Of a stretch of DNA of 64,000 nt, positions 1 through 7,603 are shown piece by piece. The notes below the pieces were generated by a model, which searched no databases, had not been told where the DNA came from, and was given only the letters and a program-made list of their open reading frames with translations. The DNA lies in contig NZ_WSRO01000002.1 in the NCBI RefSeq assembly GCF_009769735.1, positions 5,902,001 through 5,966,000 of the forward strand, read 5' to 3'. Each line of letters opens with the position of its first letter. Within the stretch, counting starts at the first letter, position 1. The stretch is from Streptomyces sp. BA2 (GTDB taxonomy: Bacteria; Actinomycetota; Actinomycetes; Streptomycetales; Streptomycetaceae). A program made the position numbers and the translations under genes.

Positions 1-2
1 GT

Positions 3-116
3 GACCGGTTCGGAGCGGGGCGGGACGGGCGCTGCTATCAAGCCACTGGGCGAAACCTCTTCGCGGCTGCAACCAAGTATGGGACAGTCGCGAGGAGCGT
101 GGGGAGGGTGCGGTAA
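3..116 (+). CDS. possible C-terminal end of a truncated upstream gene
   Basis: Reading frame 3 is open from the window edge to a TAA at 114-116 and would encode about 37 residues ending in a basic tail. A GC-rich inverted repeat follows directly, as expected after a gene end, and the Tad-like genes downstream lie on the same strand. The peptide carries no motif I recognise, so its identity is unknown and it may be non-coding. Confidence 0.25.
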   Translation, partial: DRFGAGRDGRCYQATGRNLFAAATKYGTVARSVGRVR

Positions 117-121
117 CCCCG

Positions 122-151
122 GGGGCGGCCCCTGCCGGGGCTTGCCGCCCC
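122..151 (+). terminator. GC-rich hairpin, probable terminator
   Basis: An 8-bp perfect stem (GGGGCGGC with GCCGCCCC) encloses a 14-nt loop. It has no U-run, which is common in Streptomyces terminators. The stretch from here to 339 shows no convincing gene. Confidence 0.45.
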
Positions 152-339
152 AACCGGCCTTTGCGAAAGGTGAGTTCACGGGATCCGCGGGAGGGGAAGT
201 CGTGAAACACAACGAACCACCGACCAGCAGCTCAAGGACCTCCGCCACACGCCCCCGGGGTGCGTGATGACCTCGCCACAGGGGAAGGGAACTCGCCAAC
301 TTCCGCGTCTCAAACGGCATTGGTTGCGGAGAGTGGCTG

Positions 340-681
340 TTGGGTCACATGATCTCGCGTACGTTGCCTATGACGACAGCGGTGACGGAATTGGTTGCGC
401 CGGCGGTGCGATTCGCGATGCGGGCGCGTGTGCGTGTATCGGGTGGGAGAGAAGGGGCCGTCGTGCTGAAGGATCGCGTACTCAGAGTCTGGACCGACTG
501 GACGGTGACCGTGGCTTCCCGGGTTCGGGGGAGGGGGCGGGATGCGGGGGCTGGGTTTGTGGAGTATGCGGGGTTGATGATTCTTATTGCGGGGATCTTT
601 ACGTTGATCGACGGCCTCGGGCTGGACGGTCTGATCTCCGGGGCGATCTTGGACGCGGTCAACAACGTAATCGGTGGCTGA
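340..681 (+). CDS. Flp/Tad-type pilin-like small protein
   Basis: A 113-residue protein with a basic N-terminal arm of about 75 residues, then a class IV prepilin-like junction DAGAGFVEYAG and a hydrophobic segment. Cleavage after a glycine with Glu at +5 is the signature of Flp-type prepilins processed by TadV-like peptidases. A product of this kind would be a pilin or pseudopilin of a tight-adherence system, held in the membrane before assembly. The TTG start at 340 is favoured because GGAG lies 8 nt upstream; ATG at 349 and 370 are alternatives. The leader is unusually long for a Flp pilin. It is followed directly by a TadE/G-like gene. The hydrophobic half is short, so the exact role is inferred. 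Confidence 0.6.
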   Translation: MGHMISRTLPMTTAVTELVAPAVRFAMRARVRVSGGREGAVVLKDRVLRVWTDWTVTVASRVRGRGRDAGAGFVEYAGLMILIAGIFTLIDGLGLDGLISGAILDAVNNVIGG

Positions 682-1286
682 CGTTCCGTAGCCTGCATGG
701 TGACCGAGGGCAGACTCTTCCCATCTATATCTGGATGACGGGGATTCTGCTCTTTGTTGCGTTCGCGTTCTTCGCGTTCGCCCAAGCAGCATCCGCACGG
801 AACGGTGCCCAGTCGGCGGCTGACGCAGCGGCGCTGGCAGCGGGGCAGGACGCCAGGGACGAACTCGTCCAAGGGCTGGGGGAATCCATCGGTCAAGGTG
901 ATGACTGGCTCGATTGGCTCGATGGTGACAAGTTCACCGGTGACGGTGCGGAGGGTGCGGCTGCTGCTCTTGCTGCCGACAATGATTCGACTGTCATCGG
1001 CTTCGGGCCGGATGAAGTAAACGGCTACCCGGGCTTTCGGGTCGAGATCGAGACTACGTATACAGTCGGGGATTCGATCATTCCTGGCACTGAGTCCATG
1101 CATGCCAAAGCAGAGGCCACCGCCATCGTCAAGCCGCGATGTGATCTGTCTCCATCGGCTGATCCGGAGAAGGTCGTCGAATTTGACTGCGAGGGCGAGG
1201 GCTCTTTCGAGATCGATCCGGATGACTTCCAACTGGATGACCTACCGGACGCATCTGCCCTCTTCTCCGTCCACTTGGCCGACTGA
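678..1286 (+). CDS. TadE/G-like pilus assembly protein
   Basis: A protein of about 200 residues beginning with the RGQTLPIYIWM motif typical of actinobacterial TadE/G-like minor pilins. One transmembrane helix follows, then an alanine-rich NGAQSAADAAALAAGQ stretch and an acidic extracellular region. Family members are membrane-anchored pseudopilins of Tad pili. The start is uncertain: the conserved RGQ motif lies upstream of the first in-frame ATG at 735. I therefore place the start at CTG 678, which overlaps the TGA of the pilin gene and would allow coupling. No in-frame GTG or TTG lies in between. The stop at 1286 touches the next ORF (TGATG). Confidence 0.6.
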   Translation: MTFRSLHGDRGQTLPIYIWMTGILLFVAFAFFAFAQAASARNGAQSAADAAALAAGQDARDELVQGLGESIGQGDDWLDWLDGDKFTGDGAEGAAAALAADNDSTVIGFGPDEVNGYPGFRVEIETTYTVGDSIIPGTESMHAKAEATAIVKPRCDLSPSADPEKVVEFDCEGEGSFEIDPDDFQLDDLPDASALFSVHLAD

Positions 1287-1318
1287 TGAATGATCGACGA
1301 AAGAAGGAAGCCGTAGCG

Positions 1319-1921
1319 ATGAACATTCGGCGCACCATGAAGGCCCGCAGGGCAATGACCGCTGTAGCGATCACTACTGGGCTGGTCCTCACGGTGGCCG
1401 GTTGCGGCGGAGGTGGGGACGACGACAAGCCCAAGTCTGGCAAGAGCTCGTCATCCTCGGGCGGCAAGAATGACGAGGGAGGCGAAGGGGACAAGGAGAC
1501 CGAGCAACCGGCTGCGGACCCTGTGCTCGCAGAGGTCAAGGGTGAGGGAGACCTGACCCTCAAGGTCACTTCTGCCAAGCGTGATGAGGGTGGCTTCCTC
1601 ACAGTTGAGGGCACGGTCACCAATGGAGGCAGCAAAGCTTGGGTGGCGGCCAGTTGGCGTGGGGACGAGAGCGAACTGACCAAGAACGGCGGTTCAATCG
1701 CGGGGGCCAGCCTCGTGGACACCGAGGGGAAGAAGAAGTACCTCATCCTCCGGGACACGCAGGGCCGTTGCCTGTGCACGCGTTTCACCGGTGGTGTGCT
1801 CTCGGGCAAGACCGTCAACTGGTTCGCCCAGTTCCCGGCGCCTCCCGCAGAGACGACCAAGGTCGACTTCCAGGTAGGCGCCATGCCCCCCGCCTCCATC
1901 GAGATCTCCGAGAGTGAGTGA
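1319..1921 (+). CDS. secreted lipoprotein of unknown function
   Basis: About 200 residues. A lipoprotein signal ends in the lipobox LTVAGC, followed by a Gly/Asp/Ser-rich linker and a domain of about 110 residues. The second half contains two close cysteines (GRCLCTRF) and a beta-rich pattern, so a small extracellular domain anchored by lipidated Cys is likely. The start at 1319 has AAGGAAG 8 nt upstream; an in-frame ATG at 1286 overlaps the previous stop but has no such site. It lies between a TadE/G-like gene and an OmpA-domain gene with only 3 nt to the latter, so these probably form one operon. No family is recognised. Confidence 0.65.
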   Translation: MNIRRTMKARRAMTAVAITTGLVLTVAGCGGGGDDDKPKSGKSSSSSGGKNDEGGEGDKETEQPAADPVLAEVKGEGDLTLKVTSAKRDEGGFLTVEGTVTNGGSKAWVAASWRGDESELTKNGGSIAGASLVDTEGKKKYLILRDTQGRCLCTRFTGGVLSGKTVNWFAQFPAPPAETTKVDFQVGAMPPASIEISESE

Positions 1922-1924
1922 CCC

Positions 1925-2587
1925 ATGGGCCACCCACGATCCCGCACCCTCACCACAGCAACTGCCACCCTCACGGCCCTCGTCCTCCTGACCATCACCC
2001 CCGCCTCCGCAGACGACGAGGACCCCAGCGCACCCCCCGGCAGCAGCACCACATCCCCACCCCCCGAGGTCGACTCCAACAGCCCCGGCCTGAAGCTCGC
2101 CGACGGTGCGACCCTCGCCCCGGCGAAGGTCCTGGACATCAAGTCCGTGGTCGAAGACCTCGGCGGCGAGGAGCGCCGCGAGGACACCAACACAGACGTG
2201 AAGTTCGCGCTGCAGGCGGAAGTCCTCTTCCCCAAGGACAGCAACAAGCTGAACCCTGAGGCGAATGCCCGTATCAAGGCGATCGCGGAAGAGGCCAAGG
2301 CGCAGAAGGCGACGAACGTCAGAGTGTTCGGCTTCACGGACAACCTCGGCTCGTACAGCCACGGCAAGACCCTGTCCCGCAAGCGCGCAGAAGCGGTGCA
2401 CGACAAGCTGGCAAGCTACCTGGGCCCCGAGGTGACGTACTCCGTACGCGGCTACAGCGAGGACTATCCGATCGCGGACAACACCTCCGAGCAGGGCCGC
2501 AAGAAGAACCGCCGAGTCGAGGTGACCTTCCCGAGGGGTTCTGCCGGGGAGGACACAGGGACGGCCCCGTCCGGGAGCCAGGACTGA
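1925..2587 (+). CDS. secreted OmpA-family peptidoglycan-binding protein
   Basis: 220 residues. An N-terminal signal peptide is followed by a Pro/Ser-rich linker and a C-terminal OmpA-like domain (about residues 95-205). Domain hallmarks seen are the VLFPKDSNKL strand, GFTDNLGS in place of the usual GHTD, the LSRKRAEAV helix and the closing NRRVEVTF. OmpA domains bind the diaminopimelate stem of peptidoglycan non-covalently. In a Gram-positive context this would tether the protein to the wall, possibly to anchor the Tad-like structure encoded just upstream. It closely follows the lipoprotein gene on the same strand. The long repeat begins about 50 bp after its stop. Confidence 0.85.
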   Translation: MGHPRSRTLTTATATLTALVLLTITPASADDEDPSAPPGSSTTSPPPEVDSNSPGLKLADGATLAPAKVLDIKSVVEDLGGEERREDTNTDVKFALQAEVLFPKDSNKLNPEANARIKAIAEEAKAQKATNVRVFGFTDNLGSYSHGKTLSRKRAEAVHDKLASYLGPEVTYSVRGYSEDYPIADNTSEQGRKKNRRVEVTFPRGSAGEDTGTAPSGSQD

Positions 2588-2640
2588 CCCGTTGGCCCAA
2601 GCGCGCGCCACGGGGCTTTGCTGGGCCTGTGGCTTTGCTT

Positions 2641-2974
2641 GGTGCCGGGGCCGCCCGGTTGTCCTGAGGTTGGCGGTTCCGGGCCGGGTGTAAAGGGCGC
2701 TCCGCTGCGCTACGCGTCGGCTGCGCCGATTGCGCTGCGCTCCACCCTTGACACCCGCCCCTCCACCGCGCGAGGGAAGACGACCGGACGGCCCAAGGGG
2801 CGGGACTCTCGACCACTGCCGTCAGACCATCCCGCTTTCCTGCCGGGTGCGGACTGGTTCTTCCGGCGTGACCGTCACGGGGAGAGAGGCGGACGCCCGG
2901 TCCGCAGTCGCTCCGGGGATGGGTACAGGCCTCGTCAAGCGTCTAGCGACCGGATCTTCCGGGGTGGCGGTCAC
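2641..2974 (+). repeat. dispersed long repeat, copy A
   Basis: A segment of about 330 bp found again in inverted orientation at 3434-3860 (copy B) and in shortened form at 6481-6722 (copy C, same orientation as B). The shared core includes the runs CCGCCCGGTTGTCCTGAGG and GGGGCGGGACTCTCGACC, and ends with one unit of a 95-bp module bounded by GTGACCG and GATCCGG motifs. ORFs crossing it are read in several frames and show no conserved protein, so I treat it as non-coding repeat DNA. Confidence 0.75.
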
Positions 2975-2991
2975 GCATAGGTTGCTTCTCC

Positions 2992-3223
2992 ATGGGGTGG
3001 ATACGACCACTCGGAGTCTTGTTCGCCATCGGCTCTCGGGGCGGGGGGGGGGGAGGGATTCTCTGCGTCTGGCCGGGCACAGCGCCGCCGAGCCTCCAGA
3101 TGTCCCCCGGGTGCCCGGCGTTGGCACTGGCGCCCCCCCCAGCTCACCCGCCCCCAGGCGACTGGCCCTGGCAAGATTCCGAACCCGCAGGGACTCACCG
3201 CCAACGACGCCCGCGACGGTTGA
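2992..3223 (+). pseudogene. decayed paralogue of the lipoprotein at 5867-6217
   Basis: The N-terminal MGWIRPLGVLFAIG matches MGRMRTLGAVFGIS of the gene at 5867, and later segments (VWPG, SPGCP, PGDWP) line up as well. The lipobox region is missing and replaced by a G-homopolymer near 3042-3053. After the DWP position an 11-nt deletion shifts the frame. Read in the shifted frame, the tail is PGKIPNPQGLTANDARDG and ends at TGA 3221-3223, almost identical to PGKVPNPRGLTADDASD of the intact copy. This is therefore a broken duplicate rather than a working gene. Confidence 0.7.
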
Positions 3224-3433
3224 CTGGGTGAGGGCTGGGTGGGGGCAGGGGGGGTACGGCACCTAATTCCGAGAAGGCGCATTACACAACGCGCGCGCCC
3301 CCCTTCTGCCAGAACACAACTTTGCGAAAGTAGGTGCGCCACCGAGCGAGCGACAGAAAAGTCCCGCCAAACTCGCGGATAGTGCGTGCTGGCGTGGAAC
3401 ATTTCTGCCAACTACCCCTCGCGTCCCCGTCCG
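3224..3433. other. gene-free spacer between inverted repeat copies
   Basis: Holds a short G-rich run, a less GC-rich stretch near 3260-3420 and no ORF with convincing codon use. Nothing recognised. Confidence 0.4.
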
Positions 3434-3860
3434 TGACCGCCATCCCGGAAGATCCGGTCGATAGCCGCTTGTCGAGACCGGCACCTGACCCCGGAGCGGC
3501 TGCGGACGGGCGTCCGCCTTTCTCCTCGTGACCGCCACCCCGGGAGATCCGGTCGGTAGACGCTTGACGAAACCGGCATCCGCCCCGGAGCGGCTGCGGA
3601 CCGGGCGTCCGCCTTTCTCCCCGTGACGGTCACGCCGGAAGAACCAGTCCGCACCCGGCAGGAAAGCGGGATGGTCTGACGGCAGTGGTCGAGAGTCCCG
3701 CCCCTTGGGCCGTCCGGTCGTCTTCCCTCGCGCGGTGGAGGGGCGGGTGTCAAGGGTGGAGCGCAGCGGAATCGGCGCAGCCGACGCGTAGCGCAGCGGA
3801 GCGCCCTTTACTCCCGTCCCGGAACCGCCAACCTCAGGACAACCGGGCGGCCCCGGTACG
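3434..3860 (-). repeat. dispersed long repeat, copy B with tandem 95-bp units
   Basis: Inverted relative to copy A. It opens with two tandem units of about 95 bp (3434-3528 and 3529-3622), each starting GTGACCGCCA and ending in CCGCCTTTCTCC. A partial third unit starts at 3623, and the long core up to 3860 follows. Copies A and B face each other across about 460 bp, so the segment could form a large cruciform or recombine and invert the pseudogene between them. Confidence 0.75.
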
Positions 3861-3954
3861 AATGCCACCGCCGGGCCACGGCACCTCCGGCCAGGCGACG
3901 TCAGCCACCGACGGCCAATTACCAACTACTTGCCGCACTCCGCCTACCTGCCGC

Positions 3955-4371
3955 CTACTTGCCGCACTCCGCCAAGTAGCGGTCAAAGGCATGGTCCTTG
4001 GCCTTCCCCGCGATGGCCTCCGTGTACGCGTCCGCGCGCAGGACCCCGGCCGCGAGGTGGGTGTCGTCCTCCAGATTCTTCGTGTCCGCGCACGCCACCA
4101 CCACGATCCAGTCGGCATGCGTCCCCGTGTCCTTCGCGGTGCCGTACGTCGCCTTGGCGCCGGTGACCGGCTTTGACAGGTCGTACGACACCATCGAAGA
4201 GGCCGACGGCAGACCCCCTTCCACCTGGGCGACGGTCTGACCGACGAACGAGGTGACCGGCACGTGGCCGGGCGGCGCGTCCGGCTGATCGCCCCCGGCG
4301 CCGCACCCGCTCAGCAGCATCGCGGCTCCCGCGACGGCGATGACCATGGCTCGGTTTGTCAGGACACTCAC
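3955..4371 (-). CDS. lipoprotein of unknown function
   Basis: 138 residues with an N-terminal hydrophobic segment ending in lipobox LLSGC, then a short Pro-rich spacer and a domain of about 100 residues with two further cysteines (VVVACADT and LAECGK at the very end). The GTG start at 4371 overlaps the TGA of the upstream gene by four bases (GTGA), implying translational coupling. The spacing of DYLSKPV-like segments hints at a PASTA-like fold, but that is a guess. An imperfect 24-bp tandem duplication lies at and just after the stop codon (3925-3970). Confidence 0.65.
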   Translation of the reverse strand: MSVLTNRAMVIAVAGAAMLLSGCGAGGDQPDAPPGHVPVTSFVGQTVAQVEGGLPSASSMVSYDLSKPVTGAKATYGTAKDTGTHADWIVVVACADTKNLEDDTHLAAGVLRADAYTEAIAGKAKDHAFDRYLAECGK

Positions 4372-4949
4372 TTGACCTTGCAACTCACCTTCGCCGGAGC
4401 AGGGTTGAAGGCACGCTTCCACCCGCTCGTGCCGGCCTTGTAGTCGAGGGGCGTGGTGATGTGCTTCTCGATCTTGTACTTGTACCGGGTGCCGATCGGG
4501 TAGGCGACGAGCGAGTGCCCCTTCTTCACCGGCGAGCTGCAGGTCACGGCGACGGACTGGGTCTTGGCCTGGCTGATGTTGAGGCTGCCCGCGACGGCGC
4601 CCCGGCTGAGGCCGAACCCCGCGTCGATGGTGCGCGTGGCCGAAGCGGTCTTGTTGATCATGCAGGTCATGCCCTTGGTCTGCGCGGTGCAGCGGGCGAT
4701 CTCGTCCTTCTGGTTCGTGTAGTTCGTCTGCTTCGACTTGTTGATGAGCTTGCTCTACTTGCCGACCGCGGCCCGGGTCGATATGTCGGCCTTCGTAGTG
4801 GGCGAGGCGCTGACGCCGACGCCGACGCTGACGTCGGCGTCGTTGTCGGCGTCTGCGGACGCGGCGTTCGCGTGTCCGGCGGTGGCCACCAGCGTCGCGG
4901 CCAGGGCGAGTACGGCTCCGGCGATACGAGTCGTCGAGCTCAGGCGCAT
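4368..4949 (-). pseudogene. secreted protein gene interrupted by an in-frame TAG
   Basis: One continuous frame from ATG 4949 (GGGGGA 6 nt upstream) to TGA 4368-4370, broken only by TAG at 4755-4757. The first 64 codons encode a clean signal peptide ending near GHANA, then an Asp/Ala/Val-rich mature start. The part beyond the TAG reads on with Cys-containing segments (IARCTAQTKG, VTCSSPVKK, KVSCKVK) typical of a small disulphide-bonded exported domain. The downstream lipoprotein is coupled to its stop. Either the gene carries a nonsense mutation (a one-base change from TAC), or the TAG is read through, or it is a sequencing error. Restart at ATG 4670 would lack the signal peptide. Confidence 0.65.
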
Positions 4950-5068
4950 GTGCGTTCCCCCATTTTTGATCTTGGTCGCCAAAGATCGTACGCGACTGCT
5001 CACACACTCTGACCTGCGCGTTGTCGAGAGCCTTGCCCCTGACTCCCACCCACGGACCACAATGCCCC

Positions 5069-5821
5069 ATGGAGAGCGAGGCCAGTGAGGCCAGCGACGC
5101 GGGCGATGTCAGTGAGGTCAGCGAGCCCAGCGCGAGCGAGTGGAAGAGGATCCGGGGCGGGCTGCGCTTCGGGCAGGTCTTCACGGGAACGGTCGTCCGC
5201 GTCCCCAAGCCCGGCGCCATCGGGCTCTTCGTGGACATCGGGCTACCGGTGGGCGGCTTCGTCGACGTCCTGCTCCTGCCGACGGCAGCGGAGACCTGGC
5301 CGGCCGAAGGCACGGTCACTCGCTTCGAGGTGTGGTGGGCGGCCCCGGAGCGCATGCAGATCCGCCTGAAGCCGCTCGAACCGGCATACCTGAACGAGGA
5401 CTTCGACGAGCTAGTGACGAGCTTGCGCCCCGCCTGGCCCTCCCTCGTGGGGCAGCCCATGGACTACATGGAGCAGATGATCGAGACCCTGGAGCGGGAG
5501 TTCCGTGCCGAGGACGGAAGCTTCCTGCTCCGGCTGCGGTCCGACCTGACCTGGGACCGGTCCGCCTTCACTCGTCTGGAACGCGCCATGCGAGCCGTCT
5601 GCGCACACTTCCAGTCGACATCCCAGCTCGACCGATGGCTGGCCGACGGCTTCTACGAGGTCGCGACCGCCGTGCCGGGCTGGACCGCGCACCCCGACTT
5701 CCCGCGCCCGGCCCCCGCCGCCTACTACGAGGACTGCCTGGAACGGATCGGCGACCTGGCCGACTGGTTCTTCAGGGGCGAGTCCTCGTACGGCGACGGG
5801 CATGTTTGGGCCGATCTATGA
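5069..5821 (+). CDS. S1-like RNA-binding domain protein with helical C-terminal domain
   Basis: 250 residues from ATG 5069. After an acidic Glu/Ser-rich N-terminus (about 20 residues) comes an S1/OB-fold-like segment with FGQVFTGTVVRV, PGAIGLFVDIG and GGFVDVLLLP, ending near residue 95 with a QIRLKPLEP strand. The C-terminal 130 residues are helical and rich in aromatic and acidic residues (MDYMEQMIETLE, DWFFRGESSY). S1 domains bind single-stranded RNA. The second domain, which I cannot name, resembles free-standing Streptomyces proteins, so a fusion is possible. An upstream in-frame start at 5021 is less likely. Confidence 0.6.
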   Translation: MESEASEASDAGDVSEVSEPSASEWKRIRGGLRFGQVFTGTVVRVPKPGAIGLFVDIGLPVGGFVDVLLLPTAAETWPAEGTVTRFEVWWAAPERMQIRLKPLEPAYLNEDFDELVTSLRPAWPSLVGQPMDYMEQMIETLEREFRAEDGSFLLRLRSDLTWDRSAFTRLERAMRAVCAHFQSTSQLDRWLADGFYEVATAVPGWTAHPDFPRPAPAAYYEDCLERIGDLADWFFRGESSYGDGHVWADL

Positions 5822-5866
5822 GGACCACCCCAGGGTCGGCCGCCCTCACGCCTAGCCTGTCGCTTC

Positions 5867-6217
5867 ATGGGGCGGATGCGCACACTCGGGGCCGTGTTCG
5901 GCATCAGCGCCGTAACGCTGCTCACCGCCTGCGGGAACGGAAAGGCCGATCCCTCCACCACAGGCCCCCGCTCCGGGGACGGCGCGATGGTGTGTTTCTG
6001 GGTAGGCACCACGACACCTCAGCTTCCTTCCCCCACGTCCACCGGCTGCCCGGAAGAGCCCTCGACGAGCCCGTCGGCCGCGGCGGTCACGGTGGTCATG
6101 ACCCCGCAATGGAAGCGGACGCATTCACACACCCCATCGCCGAGCGACTGGCCGAGGCAGGGCCCTGGCAAGGTCCCGAACCCCCGGGGCCTCACAGCCG
6201 ACGACGCGTCTGACTGA
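5867..6217 (+). CDS. small lipoprotein of unknown function
   Basis: 116 residues. The signal ends in lipobox LLTAC, followed by a short mature domain with CFWVGTT, a Thr/Pro-rich region, STGCPEEP and the tail GKVPNPRGLTADDASD. The two extra cysteines may pair. A decayed paralogue lies at 2992-3223. Both copies sit on the same strand next to a copy of the dispersed repeat, suggesting duplication of the lipoprotein and repeat as a unit. No family recognised. Confidence 0.6.
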   Translation: MGRMRTLGAVFGISAVTLLTACGNGKADPSTTGPRSGDGAMVCFWVGTTTPQLPSPTSTGCPEEPSTSPSAAAVTVVMTPQWKRTHSHTPSPSDWPRQGPGKVPNPRGLTADDASD

Positions 6218-6480
6218 CCGAGCAAAGACGCATGCGACGGTCCCGCCGCCCGCCGCCGCCCTAGCGCAGCCAGCACATGCAACTGGCCGCCCAATGCACA
6301 AAACTTCCACCACCACCCACCCCCTACCGCCCCAGCATGGGACTTTCCTGCAAACCCCACCCCTCAGCACTCACCCACGACGCCGGCGACACGATGGGCC
6401 GCCCCCACCCCACCCCGCAGCCGCTTGACGAACCCACAACCCACCCCCGAAGCGAACGCGGCCCCACCCTTTCTCTCCCG
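6218..6480. other. intergenic spacer
   Basis: Low-complexity, C-rich sequence without a convincing ORF. The last part resembles a degenerate unit of the 95-bp module (CGCAGCCGCTTGACGAA). Confidence 0.4.
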
Positions 6481-6722
6481 GGTCACGCCGGAAGAACCAG
6501 TCCGCACTCGGCAGGAATGCCGGACGGCCCGACGGGAGTGGTCGAGAGTCCCGCCCCTTGGGCCGTCCGGTCGTCTTCCCTCGCGCGGTGGAGGGGCGGG
6601 TGTCAAGGGTGGAGCGCAGCGGAATCGGCGCAGCCGACGCGACGCAGGAGCGCCCTTTACTCCCGTCCCGGAACCGCCAACCTCGGGACAACCGGGCGGC
6701 CCCGGCACGAATGCCACCGCCG
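6481..6722 (-). repeat. dispersed long repeat, copy C
   Basis: About 240 bp closely matching copy B: the same GTCACGCCGGAAGAACCAGT start, the same GTCGAGAGTCCCGCCCC centre and the same GGAACCGCCAACCTC end. It differs by small indels near 6640. It lies downstream of the intact lipoprotein gene. Confidence 0.75.
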
Positions 6723-6769
6723 GTGGGAGGGGCTCCCGGGGGCTGGCGGTTCAGGCAAGGCGTGGCGGT

Positions 6770-7165
6770 TCAAGGGAACCGTACGACCACGTCGTACAGC
6801 CCCGGGTTCGCCGTGGCCGGAGTCTGCTTGGAATCGCGCGCGGCATTCGCGCGGTTCGCGAACTGTGGGTCGGCAGTGGCCGCTTCCCAGGCCTCCTGGC
6901 TCTCCCAGTGGGCGACGTTCACGAGCTGGAAGCGTCCGCCGGGGGACTGGGCGCGATGCAGGCGGGTGTCGATGAAGCCTGGCTTCTTGCTCATGATCGC
7001 GGCCCGCTGCTCCCACTTCTCGGCGAAGGCGTCGACGTCCTCGGGGGCGATCTCGAAGACGTTGATGAAGGTGACGGACGAGGAGTCCGACGGGCCCGAG
7101 GGGCCCGTCGGGGCCAACGCGTCCACTGACGGCTGCGGCTCCGGCTGCTGGCTCTCTGTGGTCAT
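6770..7165 (-). CDS. antibiotic biosynthesis monooxygenase (ABM) domain protein
   Basis: 131 residues. A Pro/Ser-rich N-terminus of about 28 residues is followed by a dimeric alpha-beta barrel domain: VTFINVFEI, AFAEKWEQRAAIMSKKPGFI, RFQLVNVAHWES and AWEAATADPQF. The pattern (GF.D.RLHRA, then VNVAHWES) is the ABM/EthD-like fold of cofactor-free monooxygenases and haem-degrading relatives. The substrate cannot be read from the sequence. It is a monocistronic gene flanked by repeat copy C downstream and a GNAT remnant upstream. Confidence 0.75.
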   Translation of the reverse strand: MTTESQQPEPQPSVDALAPTGPSGPSDSSSVTFINVFEIAPEDVDAFAEKWEQRAAIMSKKPGFIDTRLHRAQSPGGRFQLVNVAHWESQEAWEAATADPQFANRANAARDSKQTPATANPGLYDVVVRFP

Positions 7166-7185
7166 GATCGAACCCTATGGCTGTC

Positions 7186-7523
7186 CTAATTAAGCCCGGA
7201 TAAGGGCGAGTTGAGCCGGTGACCTGACCGACCGGCCAAAGCTCGTCGCTCGGCGGTGTTCTCGGCCTCGGTGTCCGCTTCTATGCGCGTCACGGGGGTA
7301 TGCGCGAAGAGGTACCGCACCAGTAGCCGCTGGGCCCGGGCGCCGACGCCGCGGCCACGGGCCTCCGGCAGGAGTCGAATGCCGATGGTCCAGTAGTACG
7401 AGGTCCGGAAGGCCACGACCTCTTCCGCCATGCCACAGAGCCGAGTGGCTCATAACCAGAGCCGAGGCGCTCATCGCACAGCCGCACTGGCATCGTGAGA
7501 TCGTTCTCGCTCATCGCGCCACG
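7186..7523 (-). pseudogene. remnant of a GNAT acetyltransferase
   Basis: The central block IGIRLLPEARGRGVGARAQR with LLVRYLFAHTPVTRIEADTE and ENTAERRAL is a clear GNAT acetyl-CoA-binding core. The N-terminal strand (SVAWRKR) is in a different frame, reached by a one-base shift near 7430. The C-terminal strand after RAL is lost and ends in unrelated residues. Both ends are missing, so the gene is dead. It sits in the decayed 2.6-7.5 kb segment. Confidence 0.65.
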
Positions 7524-7603
7524 GTAGGCGCGAACTCCCGTGCGGTGCCCACGCTTTACTCCTCCACTTGCTCCTCCCCTCACACCTTCCCTCACTCCTC
7601 CCC

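Noticed and set aside
2618..3266. Several overlapping ORFs in the dispersed repeat
   Set aside because: The repeat is open in several frames and its copies do not preserve one protein; only the lipoprotein remnant in the spacer is meaningful.
3955..5460. 501-codon open frame on the minus strand
   Set aside because: It runs through the lipoprotein gene in frame but elsewhere reads the opposite strand or wrong frame of neighbours; only 3955-4371 is credible.
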